NCBI GenBank assembly: GCA_016929335.1
Contig: JAFGIY010000082.1
Location: 62,001-126,000 of the forward strand
Source: Acidobacteriota bacterium
Lineage (GTDB): Bacteria; Acidobacteriota; UBA6911
DNA: 64,000 nt
Direction of reading: 5' to 3'
The first letter of the stretch is position 1, and each line of letters starts with the position of its first letter. The notes beneath the pieces are model-generated. The model had not been told where the DNA came from, ran no database searches, and saw nothing but the letters and a program-made list of their open reading frames with translations. Shown piece after piece: positions 35,108 to 44,303 of this stretch. The position numbers were made by a program, and so were the translations under genes.

Positions 35108-36615
35108 CCCGCGGCTCGCTTCGCTCAACTCGAAATGCTGAAGCAACACCGGTTGCCGATATTCCGCTGGTTTCTATCCGCGAATTTCGTGATTCCGTCA
35201 TCGGCGAAGTTTCGGCGGGCGCACGCATTGTTGCGTTCTTCGGGCATCCCGCCGGCCGAGCGGTGCGGCTAAATGCGGTTCTGGCGCACGATGAATCAGG
35301 CACTCTGGGATTGATTTCCGCCGAGGCGGAGGAATCCTATCCGTCGCTGACTCCCGACTGTCCTCAGGCGCACTGGTTTGAACGCGAGATCGCCGAACAA
35401 TGGGGAGTGGTGCCTGCGGGACACCCCTGGCTCAAGCCTATCCGTTTTCATGCCTCCTATCGAGCGGGCTGCAACGGATCGGGCGCTGCTCCCGCTCAGA
35501 TTGGTGTAACAGATTACTTTCAGGTGCGCGGAGCCGAGATACACGAGGTGGCCGTCGGGCCCGTTCATGCGGGCATCATCGAGCCCGGCCATTTCCGGTT
35601 CCAGTGCCACGGCGAGAATGTCTACCATCTTGAAATCTCCCTCGGATACCAGCATCGCGGCATAGAAGCCGCAATACTGCGCGGACCCGCCAATCGCCGG
35701 ATTCATCTGGTGGAAACGGCCGCCGGAGACACCACCGCCGGTCATACAACGGCCTACTGCCATGCCATGGAAGCTATCGCCGGATGCCAGGTTCCCGCCC
35801 GCGCTGCCTTTCTACGGGGCATCGCGCTTGAATTGGAACGGCTGGCCAATCACACCGGAGACCTGGGCGCTCTCGCCGGAGATGTGGGATATCTTCCAAC
35901 CATGTCCTATTGCGGAAGAATCCGCGGCGATTTCCTGAATATGACTGCGCTGCTCTGCGGCAACCGCTTCGGGCGCGGAATGATCCGGCCGGGCGGAGCC
36001 GGCTTTGACGCCGACGAGAAACGCCTCCGTGATCTGATGGATCGCCTGAGTGCCGATTATAAAGATGTCACCGTTGCCGTGGAACTGATGCTGAACTCGC
36101 CATCGGTACTTGCGCGGTTTGAAGGAACGGGCGTAATGACTGCCCAGATGTGCCGCGATCTGGGACTCGTCGGTCCGGTCGCAAGAGCGTGCGGCGAGCG
36201 GCGCGACGTGCGGCATGATTTTCCGAGCGGGGTTTTCCGCTTCTCGCAGATCCCGGTCTCCACATGGCACACTGGAGATGTTTTTTCCCGCGCTCTCGTG
36301 CGATGGCTTGAAATCCAGCGGTCGATACAATTCGTGCGCGATCAGGTGAATATGATTCCCGACAGCGCGCTATGCACGCAGGTCGGAGAATTGCAGCCTG
36401 AGTGCCTGACGGTTTCAATGGTGGAGGGATGGCGCGGCGAAATCTGCCATGTCGCAATATCCGATCGGGAAGGAAGCCTCTCCCACTACAAGATCGTGGA
36501 TCCCTCGTTTCATAACTGGTTTGGTCTGGCGATAGCTCTGCGAGGCCAGCAGATTTCCGATTTCCCGCTCTGCAACAAGAGCTTTAATCTGTCGTACTGT
36601 GGACACGATCTCTGA
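35104..36615 (+). CDS. Hydrogenase-like large subunit without nickel ligands (EhrL-type, NuoC-NuoD fusion)
   Basis: The 503-aa product has a NuoC-like N-terminus (residues ~1-110, HWFEREIAEQWGVVPAGHPWL) and a NuoD/HyfG-like C-terminal domain (from ~140, LGYQHRGIEAA, ERLANHTGDLGAL). In true group 4 [NiFe]-hydrogenases the L1 motif is VERICGICxxxH and the L2 motif DPCxxC. Here L1 reads VETAAGDTTAGHTTAY (both Cys lost, His kept) and the C-terminus reads NKSFNLSYCGHDL (no CxxC). It therefore cannot bind a NiFe site and matches the energy-converting hydrogenase-related (Ehr) complexes. Its substrate is unknown; a quinone or other carrier in the same cavity is possible. Confidence 0.9.
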   Translation: MTRGSLRSTRNAEATPVADIPLVSIREFRDSVIGEVSAGARIVAFFGHPAGRAVRLNAVLAHDESGTLGLISAEAEESYPSLTPDCPQAHWFEREIAEQWGVVPAGHPWLKPIRFHASYRAGCNGSGAAPAQIGVTDYFQVRGAEIHEVAVGPVHAGIIEPGHFRFQCHGENVYHLEISLGYQHRGIEAAILRGPANRRIHLVETAAGDTTAGHTTAYCHAMEAIAGCQVPARAAFLRGIALELERLANHTGDLGALAGDVGYLPTMSYCGRIRGDFLNMTALLCGNRFGRGMIRPGGAGFDADEKRLRDLMDRLSADYKDVTVAVELMLNSPSVLARFEGTGVMTAQMCRDLGLVGPVARACGERRDVRHDFPSGVFRFSQIPVSTWHTGDVFSRALVRWLEIQRSIQFVRDQVNMIPDSALCTQVGELQPECLTVSMVEGWRGEICHVAISDREGSLSHYKIVDPSFHNWFGLAIALRGQQISDFPLCNKSFNLSYCGHDL

Positions 36616-36623
36616 GGTTCGCC

Positions 36624-37379
36624 ATGCTTGATGTCCTGGGAGCGCGTTTTCAGCAGAAAAAGCGCACCATTGCATTCCCAAAACAGGAACCGGTAATGCC
36701 CGACCGTTTTCGCGGACGGCCGGAAATCCGGAGGACGCTCTGTCCTCAGGACTGCCGGATCTGCGCCGATGTGTGCCCTACCGGCGCCATCCGCTTCGAT
36801 GTCGATGGGCCGGCCATCGATCTTGGGCGATGCCTGTTCTGCGGCCAGTGCGCCGAAGTGTGCCCGAAGCAGGCGATCCGCCATACGACCGACTATCGGC
36901 TTGCCGTAAGGAACAGGGGCGATCTGATTCTTAGGGGCGACGAGATTTCTCTGGCGGCCGCCCTTAAAGAAGAATCCCTCCGCCTCTTCGGCCGATCGCT
37001 CAAACTGCGCGAAGTGAGTGCCGGCGGCTGCAATGCCTGCGAAGCGGACGTGAATGTGCTCAGCACGGTCGTGTTCGATCTCGGAAGATTCGGCATTCAG
37101 TTTGTCGCTTCGCCGCGCCACGCAGACGGCATCCTGATCACGGGTCCCGTGAGCCGGAACATGATGCCGGCGCTGAAGAAAACCTATGAAGCCGTTCCCG
37201 ATCCCAGACTTGTCATCGCCGTGGGCGCCTGTGCCATATCCGGCGGCACGTTCATCGATCTTCCCGAAGTGCACAATGGCGCCGAATCGGCATGCCCCAT
37301 TGATCTCTATATCCCCGGCTGCCCGCCGCACCCGATGACCATACTGGATGGATTGCTCCGCCTGATCCGGGCGCGGTAG
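36624..37379 (+). CDS. Fused ferredoxin and hydrogenase small-subunit-like protein (EhrS-type, HyfH-HyfI/NuoI-NuoB)
   Basis: The 251-aa product has two [4Fe-4S] motifs at ~38-90 (CPQDCRICADVCP, with one extra residue in the first spacing, and CLFCGQCAEVCPKQAI) followed by a NuoB/HyfI-like domain. The latter keeps the proximal-cluster cysteines (GGCNACEADV, GACAISGG, PGCPPHPM), so electron transfer to the large subunit is retained even though the nickel site is lost. Such fusions of ferredoxin and small subunit occur in Ehr-like and some HyfI proteins. It is the last gene of the operon, 8 bp after the large subunit. Confidence 0.9.
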   Translation: MLDVLGARFQQKKRTIAFPKQEPVMPDRFRGRPEIRRTLCPQDCRICADVCPTGAIRFDVDGPAIDLGRCLFCGQCAEVCPKQAIRHTTDYRLAVRNRGDLILRGDEISLAAALKEESLRLFGRSLKLREVSAGGCNACEADVNVLSTVVFDLGRFGIQFVASPRHADGILITGPVSRNMMPALKKTYEAVPDPRLVIAVGACAISGGTFIDLPEVHNGAESACPIDLYIPGCPPHPMTILDGLLRLIRAR

Positions 37380-37408
37380 ATATGGAGTGAAGATAGGCGA
37401 ACCGTTTT

Positions 37409-37482
37409 GAGTTATATCAACTCGAAGACCCCAAGTCGCTAAGTCTCAAAGAATAGTCAAAATTCTCTCCTGGTATTTTCGG
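37409..37482. repeat. Intergenic repeat family 3, copy 2
   Basis: GAGTTATATCAACTCGAAGACCCCAAGTCGCTAAGTCTCAAAGAATAGTCAAAATTCTCTCCTGGTATT aligns with 25655-25735 over its whole length. It starts 30 bp after the Ehr operon stop. The rest of the 37380-37721 spacer shows no gene; the 70-aa minus ORF at 37446-37658 begins inside unrelated sequence and is unlikely. Confidence 0.75.
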
Positions 37483-37721
37483 GCCTCTGCTGCCTCCCCG
37501 GCAGAGCCGGATGGAATACAGCACCGGGTCCGTCGCAATCTCCCCACCAGGTCAGCCGCGATAATGTAATCGCGTATCAAAAAAGCCGTTTTCGGCGACG
37601 GGGTTTCGCTGTAAAATGCGGCAAGCAAATCGAAGGCATTCAAGCCGGCATATTGCATATCAGCAGTCGTTTAAATTGGGACTAACCAGGCAACCCCACC
37701 ATCCCCGCATTGGAGGTCACT

Positions 37722-40142
37722 ATGGCAGATCAAACCGGAAAACACCAAAAAGGTGATGGCGAAGACGAAACTCTGAGCGCTGTGTCCTCTTCTACCAGTC
37801 AATCCCGGATGATTGGAGACTTCCGGATCATCCGGGAAATCGGATCCGGGGGAATGGGAGTGGTGTATGAGGCCGAGCAGCAGCACCCGAAACGGCTTGT
37901 CGCACTGAAAGTAATCAAGGGCGGCCGGCTCGTCGATGATCAGCAGGTTAAGCTCTTCGAACGCGAAGCCCAGGCCCTTGCAAGGTTGAAGCACCCGGGG
38001 ATCGCGGCAATTTATGAATCGGGTCGGACTCCCGAGGGCCAGCACTACTTCGCGATGGAACTGGTCCGGGGCGATACTCTCAAAGCCTATCTCGAGAGGG
38101 AGAGTTCGGATGGACCATTGACGGCGCTGCGGCTGCGCGAAAGGCTGGCGATATTCCGGAAGATCGCCGATGCCGTTACTTACGCCCACCAGCGCGGAGT
38201 CATTCACCGGGATTTGAAGCCTGCCAACATTATTGTCTTAAGAGAATTCGAGTCTTCTGATACGGGATCCGGACCTCAGGCTCCGGGCATTAAGATCCTT
38301 GATTTCGGGCTGGCGCGGATCACCGAGACGGACCTCGCGGTGACCACGATCGGCACGGAACTGGGAGCAATCCAGGGGACGCTTCCATACATGAGCCCCG
38401 AACAGGTGCGGGGCAATCCGGACGAAATCGATGTGCGCAGCGATGTGTATTCACTCGGTGTGATCCTGTACGAAATGATCGCCGGGCGGCGTCCGTATGA
38501 TGTGCACCGTGTCATGCTGCACGAGGCGGTGCGGATGATCTGTGAGACTCCGCCCGAGCCCCTGTCGAAATCCCGGAGTGGCGGGAAGAAACTGGACCGG
38601 GATGTTGAGACTATTATCGGAAAAGCGCTGGAGAAACCGGCGGCGCGCCGCTACCAGAGCGTTTCCGCGCTGGGAGATGATGTCTCAAGGTTTCTCACCG
38701 GACAGCCGATTCTCGCCAGGCCGCCAAGCATGGGATATCAGCTCAAGAAACTGGCAGGAAGGCATAAGGTTGGGTTCGGATTTGCCGCAGCAGTTGTGCT
38801 GCTGATCGCGGCGTTTGCCGTATTAATGTCGATCCAGGCTGAGAGGATCGCGCGCGAACGAGACCGCGCAGACCGCGAGGCCAGTGTATCAAAGCAGGTA
38901 TCGGATTTCATGCGAAGCCTGTTTCGGGCTCCGGATCCTTTTCGCGGTAAAGGGAAGGAAGTAACCGCGCGCGAAATACTCGATGAAGGTTCCAACCGGA
39001 TCGCCGTTGAACTTAAAGATCAGCCTGAGGTCAAAATGGAACTCGCGCTCCTGATGGGCAAGTCCTACAACGGCCTCGGATTGAGTGATAAAGCTGCACA
39101 ATTGGCCAACGTGTCTCTGGAGATCAGTCGCCAGAGGCTGGGGCAGGAGAGTGCGGCAACTGCCGACGCGCTCACTCTTCTTGGTGAGATCAGGATGAAA
39201 CAGGGCGATTTGGCCGCCGCTGAAAAACTGACGCAAGAGGGTCTCGAGATCAATCGGAGGCTGCGCGGTCCTGAAAGCATCCAGGTTGCGGAAGATATAA
39301 ACAACATTGCCACCGTTCATATCAACAAGGGTGAATGGAGGAAAGCCGAAGAAGGTTTCCGCGAATCATTGGCTATTTACCGAAAAGCCCTCGGAAATAA
39401 AGCGAATGAATCGGAGGACTTTGCAGCGGTGTTGAATAATCTGGGAATGCTGCTCAAATTTCAGAGGAGGATTTCGGAAGCTTTGCCGCTATATCTGGAA
39501 TCAACATCGATAACGCGCAAAATCTTCGGTCCGAACCATCCCTACCTTTCTTCGAGCCTCAACAACCTGGGGATGCTTTATATGGAAGTAAAGAATTACC
39601 CTGAAGCGGAGAAATTGCTTCAGGAGGCTCTTTCCATAGACCGGAAAGCGCTTGGCGAATCCAGAGCGGTGGCGATTACGCTGTCTAATCTTGGATCCTT
39701 AAATCTTGAACGCGGTCAGCTGTCTCTCTCTGAGGATTACCACAGGCAGGCGATCGCCATGGCTGAAAAAGTCTATGGTGAAAATAATCCGGAGCTGGCG
39801 GACTATTTTCAAAGGCTTGGCATTACTCTAACAAAGGAGAGGCAATTCCAGGAGGCTGAGGCAAACCTGCGCAAGGCTCTCAGTCTGAGACTTATGCAAT
39901 TTGCCCCGGATCACTTCAGAGTCGGCATAACAAATAGTGTTCTTGGCGCCTGTTTTGCCGACCAGAAGAAATTCAAAGAGGCCGAACCTTTGCTGGTGGA
40001 AAGCTATCCGATCATAAAAAAGCATTTCGGAAATGCCGGAGAAACCAGGGAAGCCGGTTTGCGGCTGATAGCTTTATACGAAAACTGGGGTAAAGCAGAT
40101 AAGGCCGGCGCCATTAAAGCAGAACTGGAATCGGTGAAATAG
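37722..40142 (+). CDS. Ser/Thr protein kinase with C-terminal TPR repeats
   Basis: I start at ATG 37722 (MADQTGKHQ), with GGAGGT at 37713, not at the TTG at 37710. The 806-aa product has an intact kinase domain (~32-290): GSGGMGVVYEA, VALKVI, HRDLKPANIIV, DFGLARI, LPYMSPEQVRG. A membrane helix follows (VGFGFAAAVVLLIAAFAVLMSI, ~350-371), then ~430 residues of tetratricopeptide repeats of the kinesin-light-chain type (42-residue spacing; LNNLGMLYMEVKNYPEAEKLLQEAL and similar). The kinase is cytosolic with the TPRs outside. Unlike the other three kinase loci here it is complete. It may phosphorylate, or be regulated through, TPR-bound partners. Confidence 0.92.
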   Translation: MADQTGKHQKGDGEDETLSAVSSSTSQSRMIGDFRIIREIGSGGMGVVYEAEQQHPKRLVALKVIKGGRLVDDQQVKLFEREAQALARLKHPGIAAIYESGRTPEGQHYFAMELVRGDTLKAYLERESSDGPLTALRLRERLAIFRKIADAVTYAHQRGVIHRDLKPANIIVLREFESSDTGSGPQAPGIKILDFGLARITETDLAVTTIGTELGAIQGTLPYMSPEQVRGNPDEIDVRSDVYSLGVILYEMIAGRRPYDVHRVMLHEAVRMICETPPEPLSKSRSGGKKLDRDVETIIGKALEKPAARRYQSVSALGDDVSRFLTGQPILARPPSMGYQLKKLAGRHKVGFGFAAAVVLLIAAFAVLMSIQAERIARERDRADREASVSKQVSDFMRSLFRAPDPFRGKGKEVTAREILDEGSNRIAVELKDQPEVKMELALLMGKSYNGLGLSDKAAQLANVSLEISRQRLGQESAATADALTLLGEIRMKQGDLAAAEKLTQEGLEINRRLRGPESIQVAEDINNIATVHINKGEWRKAEEGFRESLAIYRKALGNKANESEDFAAVLNNLGMLLKFQRRISEALPLYLESTSITRKIFGPNHPYLSSSLNNLGMLYMEVKNYPEAEKLLQEALSIDRKALGESRAVAITLSNLGSLNLERGQLSLSEDYHRQAIAMAEKVYGENNPELADYFQRLGITLTKERQFQEAEANLRKALSLRLMQFAPDHFRVGITNSVLGACFADQKKFKEAEPLLVESYPIIKKHFGNAGETREAGLRLIALYENWGKADKAGAIKAELESVK

Positions 40143-40192
40143 CAGATACAAGAAGGCATTCAGGGATAGGTGAGGGTAACTGGTGGCGGTGC

Positions 40193-40310
40193 GTTTTCAG
40201 CTTTCAGCTGTCAGCCATCAGTCGTCAGTCGTTTTTAACAGAAGATTTCTTTGCGTTTTGCTGAGAAGTTTTCCTGTTAAAAACAGCTGAGTACTGACGG
40301 CTGACAGCCG
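40193..40310 (+). repeat. Intergenic repeat family 2, plus-strand copy (inverted-repeat element)
   Basis: Left arm CTGTCAGCC...GTCAGTCGTTTTTAACAG and right arm CTGTTAAAAACAGCTGAGTACTGACGGCTGACAG are imperfect complements around a core TTTCTTTGCGTTTTGCTGAGAAG. The core and right arm match the minus-strand copy at 15778-15868. It fills the middle of the 40143-40488 spacer, which contains no gene that I can see. Confidence 0.7.
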
Positions 40311-40488
40311 AATCTGCCGACTCTCTGGACATGAAACCACCGATTCGTTCATCCCGTCTGCAAGCCTTCTTCCTTTTCATTCCCGGTCATCAAACCAGGC
40401 GCAATTTCGTTACAGTAAGCGCCATTCTTTTGGGTCACGATGACAGGTTGAGAGTTCAGCGGCGGGCCGAACAATTTCACATCTGATT

Positions 40489-41133
40489 TCAATCTTCCGC
40501 AGGAATCGCCCGGGCATTGGTCCACAACCGGCGATATTCCGCGCGCACACTTGAATCGAGCTTTTCCTCAAATTCCAGCGGCAGATTCAAGCGGATAATT
40601 AATTCCTGTGCATCCGACAGATCTCTCAGACGATGGGGAGCGGTCAGTCCGGAAGCCAGTTTAAGCTCGATAAGCTTTTCAAGCTTGATGATCCATAAAC
40701 CCTCTTTTTGAATGCGCGCTTCGGAAGGATTCGGGAACCTTACGGCCTTGGGTTTCCCGTCTCCCGGGTATTCGCCGGAGGTGACGATCTCGATTCTGAC
40801 GCCGGTTTGCGTATTCCGAAAAGACCCGGTCGCGCCTGTGAATGCCGGCAAATAACCTCGTCCCAAAAGGCATTCCCGGAATACCTGCAACGCCTCGGGT
40901 GTCATCAGGATAGCGATATCCTCGGTAAAGCGGCGGTACCCATAAGCCACCAGAGCCATGCCGCCAATAACGGCGTAATCGAGTCCTTTCTCATCCAGCT
41001 CTCCAACAAGCCTTTCCAGTGAAGCGTGGATGTCCCCTGAACCCCATAAAGAAGCGGCTCCCTTCCTGATAGCTGCGCCATATTGCGTCTGAAATATATG
41101 AAGGCTCGTTATCTTGCTTGAATTCCATCGGCT
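40489..41133 (-). pseudogene. AbiEii-type nucleotidyltransferase, likely inactive
   Basis: The ORF track starts at 40959, but coding-like sequence continues upstream in frame (AAIRKGAASLWGSGDIHASL, then LDEKGLDYAVIGG) to a stop before 41133 without any ATG, GTG or TTG. An ATA at 41097 sits where a start would fit. The nucleotidyltransferase motif is IGGMALVAYGYRRFTEDIAILM: the usual hGG-x-DID is DIA here, one base (GAT/GAC to GCT) from the second catalytic Asp. The C-terminal half (KLEKLIELKLASGL...HRLRDLSDAQELI) is well kept. Two independent lesions favour a decayed gene, not a working abortive-infection toxin. Confidence 0.65.
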
Positions 41134-41315
41134 TCAGTATACACCTGTATCCCCGCCGGAGGCTTAATCTTCCAGCGAGGCGCGGCCGAAGGGCGGTTGG
41201 AGATCGAGTACATGATCAGCGGCTCCGTTTCATCGAGCCTTCAGTGTGAGCCGCGGTCCAATCCCCGCAAATTCCTTCTTGCCCGGCAAGTCCCAAAATT
41301 CTATCCTGCGAGCTG

Positions 41316-43124
41316 ATGAATCAGGAAATTATTGTTGTTCTAAGCATATTGGCCGGAGCCATCATTCTCTTCATTACGGACAAGTATAGTCCCGATGTTG
41401 TGGCTCTGCTAACGGTTCTGGCATTGATACTCAGCCGGACGCTCAGTCTATCCGAAGCGCTGGCCGGATTTGCCAATCCGGTTGTTATTACGATCGCAGC
41501 AATCTTCGTCATTACCGCAGGCTTAACGAATGCCGGAGTTGCCGCCAGAATCGGCGATTATCTGTTCCGCATTGCAGGCAAAAATGAAGCCCGTCTGGTA
41601 GCAGTAACCATGGGAGCTTCGGCGACTCTATCGCTTGTCATGAATAATATGGCTTCCGCATCTGTGCTGCTTCCCGGCCTGAGCAGCATCACGCGGCGGA
41701 GTGGAGTCGGTTCCTCGAAGCTGATGATCCCGCTTTCTTTTGGAACGCTTCTGGGCGGCATGGCAACCTTATTTACAACCATAAACCTTCTGGCCAATGA
41801 TGCCTTGCGTCAAAAGGGACTGGATCCTTTTACCTTCTGGGATTTTTTCAGCATTGGCAGCATTTTAAGCATCGCGGGAATTCTATTTATGGTGTTGCTG
41901 GGCCGGAAAATCCTGCCGGATCATCATAAAAGAGACCCTTTTGCGGCATCCCGCTCGACGGAAAGTCTGGTGGACCTTTACCGCATGGATAATCTTCTAT
42001 TCAAAGCTCCTATTCCTGAGGGATCTCCCCTGGATGGCGTCAGTATTGCGCAAAGCCGCTTGGGCAGGGATTTTTCTCTCAACGTCATCGGAGTGCTTCG
42101 CGGCCGAAGAATCAGACCGGCTCCGGGATCAGGCGAGATTCTGCGCGCCGGCGATTCGCTTGTGGTTGAAGGAAAACCGGAACACCTGCGGGCAGCTCAA
42201 GAACAGCTGGGACTGGCGTTCGAACCTGCAGGCCTGGATTCGGGAGTTGAATTGGAGGATCCCTACATCGGAATTGCGGAAATGCTGATTTCTCCGCGCT
42301 CCGGCGTTGCCGGCCGATCTTTGCGGGAAATACATTTCCGCCGGAAATATGGCCTTACGGCGCTGGCCATCATGCGCGAAGGCAAGCCTATTCTGGAGGG
42401 AATTCCGGAAACGCCTCTGCAATTCGGCGACGCGTTGCTGGTACAGGGCCCGCGCGCACGCATCGGAATGATGAATGAAGAACAGGACTTCATCGTGCTG
42501 GAGCATCCAGGCAATGCCGGCAACATCGGGCGTCCGGAAAAGGCGCTCTGGGCTCTGGTTGGAATCGGGCTGATGTTCCTGTTGGCCGGCTTCGGCATCG
42601 TGCCCATCGCGACAGCAGCGCTGGTGGGAGCGGTTGTGATGATTTTGTCGGGCGTTTTAAAAACCGATGAGGGATACCGGGCAATCGAATGGAAGGCCGT
42701 CATCATGGTCGGCGGTCTGCTGTCGCTTGGAACAGCCCTGGGCAAAAGCGGCGCCGCGGATCTGATATCACAAAGTTTTCTGCATCTTTTAGTCCCCCTG
42801 GGGAATGCGGCATTGCCTGCAGGTTTCTTCCTGATTTCCATGATCATGGCGCAGATCATATCCGGCGCCGCAACCACCGTCCTGATCACACCGATAGCCC
42901 TGAGCGCCGCGAGTCAAATGGGCGTCAGCGTTTACCCTGTGATCATGATGATTGTGTTGGGAGCTTCATCCGCATTTCTGACCCCGGTCAGCCATCCGGT
43001 AAATTTGCTCGTAATGAGCCCGGGAGGATACCGGTTCAGCGACTATGCGCGCGTCGGATTCTGCCTCGGTATCCTGATATTCCTGCTGTCGGCAATATTG
43101 GTACCCATCCTCTGGCCTCTGTAA
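41316..43124 (+). CDS. SLC13/DASS-family anion transporter with two TrkA-C domains
   Basis: The 602-aa polytopic protein has divalent-anion:sodium symporter features: an N-terminal half with ALLTVLALILSRTLSLSEALAGFANP and the SLVMNNMASASVLLPGLSSI hairpin motif, and a C-terminal half with ISGAATTVLITPIALSAASQMGV and SSAFLTPVSHPVNLLVMSPGGY. Two TrkA-C-like soluble domains sit between the halves (about residues 215-395, e.g. LNVIGVLRGRRIRPAPGSGE and ALLVQGPRARIGMM). This SLC13 type in bacteria moves sulfate, dicarboxylates or similar anions; the substrate cannot be told. It stands alone. Confidence 0.88.
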   Translation: MNQEIIVVLSILAGAIILFITDKYSPDVVALLTVLALILSRTLSLSEALAGFANPVVITIAAIFVITAGLTNAGVAARIGDYLFRIAGKNEARLVAVTMGASATLSLVMNNMASASVLLPGLSSITRRSGVGSSKLMIPLSFGTLLGGMATLFTTINLLANDALRQKGLDPFTFWDFFSIGSILSIAGILFMVLLGRKILPDHHKRDPFAASRSTESLVDLYRMDNLLFKAPIPEGSPLDGVSIAQSRLGRDFSLNVIGVLRGRRIRPAPGSGEILRAGDSLVVEGKPEHLRAAQEQLGLAFEPAGLDSGVELEDPYIGIAEMLISPRSGVAGRSLREIHFRRKYGLTALAIMREGKPILEGIPETPLQFGDALLVQGPRARIGMMNEEQDFIVLEHPGNAGNIGRPEKALWALVGIGLMFLLAGFGIVPIATAALVGAVVMILSGVLKTDEGYRAIEWKAVIMVGGLLSLGTALGKSGAADLISQSFLHLLVPLGNAALPAGFFLISMIMAQIISGAATTVLITPIALSAASQMGVSVYPVIMMIVLGASSAFLTPVSHPVNLLVMSPGGYRFSDYARVGFCLGILIFLLSAILVPILWPL

Positions 43125-43200
43125 TCGACCACCCCTGGAAGGCGCGGCTTTGGTTTGCCCGTACAGCGCAGACTGCGGGCCGAATTTGAATATCTCGGGG

Positions 43201-43273
43201 TCGGGGTCGGTATCGGGGTCGTCTTTTAGTCATGGAGCATATCAATTGTGTTCGATCCCGATACCGATCCCGA
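43201..43273. repeat. Long GC-rich hairpin of the TCGGGGTCGG family
   Basis: TCGGGGTCGGTATCGGGGTCG (43201-43221) pairs with CGATCCCGATACCGATCCCGA (43253-43273) over 21 bp with two G-U wobbles and a 31-nt loop. Related words occur at 12246-12340. It is in the 43125-43551 spacer; the rest of that spacer has no gene that I recognise. Confidence 0.75.
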
Positions 43274-43551
43274 AACAACTACTTCCATTCATCGCATATT
43301 TTCTCATTTCAACGGCTGCGCCTTGCTGCAAAGCTTCGAGTGACAGGGAAAGGCTCATTCCGTCTGCAAGAATTGCATCACCATCGCAGGATTTGCGCGC
43401 TTTCTCTTGGCGCCCAGTGTGGAAGCGATCTCCAAACAATTGACAGATCGCGACATACAAATTCATGGGGGAATGGGAACAGTTTTTGCAAGAAACCTGC
43501 TCTGTGGAGAAAAACCGAATGGTTGAAATTGAAACAGGAGAGAACAAAACA

Positions 43552-44145
43552 ATGAAATACGCGAAAACAATTCTGGTACTGTGTCTGTTTGTTGCCGCCA
43601 CAGTAAGTGCCCAGGCTCAAAGCGGCAGAGGAATGAGAAATGGCCCCCGCTATAACAGCGGTATCTGTCCAAGAATAAGCTCATCGACTCCATCGCAACC
43701 GTTGGACGTCGAGGAAACTGCAAAGCTTTTGTTAATGAGAGAAGAGGAAAAGCTTGCTATGGACGTGTACCAGGCCCTTTATCAAAAATGGGGAATCAGA
43801 ATATTCAACAATATCGCTGCCAGTGAAAAAAGGCATTTTGACGCCATTGGTAACCTAATCATCCGTTACGAGCTTTCGGATCCCGCAAAACCGGCGGCAG
43901 GAGAATTCACGGATCCCGATCTTCAAAAGATGTACGATGATCTTGTGGCCCAGGGGATGAAGTCTCTCGTGGAGGCATTCCAGGTCGGCGTGGCTATAGA
44001 AGAAGCGGACATCGAAGATCTGAGAGCAGCGATTTCAATAACGGATAATAACGATGTTTTGACTGTTTACGGGAATCTGCTGAACGGCTCGTTGAACCAT
44101 CTGGATGCATTCAACAGCCAACTCGACGCCAGGAACAATAATTAG
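43552..44145 (+). CDS. Secreted DUF2202 ferritin-like protein
   Basis: I start at ATG 43552 (MKYAKTILVLCLFVAATVSAQAQ), with CAGGAGAG upstream; this gives a clean signal peptide and a 197-aa precursor, whereas the ORF-track start at 43465 does not. The mature part is a DUF2202 four-helix bundle with Glu/His-rich helices in ferritin-like spacing (LMREEEKLAMDVYQAL; ASEKRHFDAIG; VAIEEADIEDL; GSLNHLDAF). Metal binding is plausible from the carboxylate/His pattern; a function is not established. It is probably co-transcribed with the next gene. Confidence 0.88.
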   Translation: MKYAKTILVLCLFVAATVSAQAQSGRGMRNGPRYNSGICPRISSSTPSQPLDVEETAKLLLMREEEKLAMDVYQALYQKWGIRIFNNIAASEKRHFDAIGNLIIRYELSDPAKPAAGEFTDPDLQKMYDDLVAQGMKSLVEAFQVGVAIEEADIEDLRAAISITDNNDVLTVYGNLLNGSLNHLDAFNSQLDARNNN

Positions 44146-44303
44146 CATTTCGCCGGTTTTGATCGGGTGCAATATCCGGGGATGCGATAAATGTTCAGCA
44201 CATCGTGAAAAAAATGAAACAAGGACCGGTTTTGCATCATCCAAATCAATAAGGGATAGTTGGGTATGAATCGTCAAATCAGGAATGAATAAGAGGGATT
44301 GTT

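Noticed and set aside
35104-36615. Functional [NiFe]-hydrogenase large subunit
   Set aside because: Neither CxxC motif is present, so nickel coordination is impossible in the usual way.
37446-37658. 70-aa minus-strand ORF between the Ehr operon and the TPR kinase
   Set aside because: It partly overlaps repeat family 3 and has no ribosome site or similarity that I can see.
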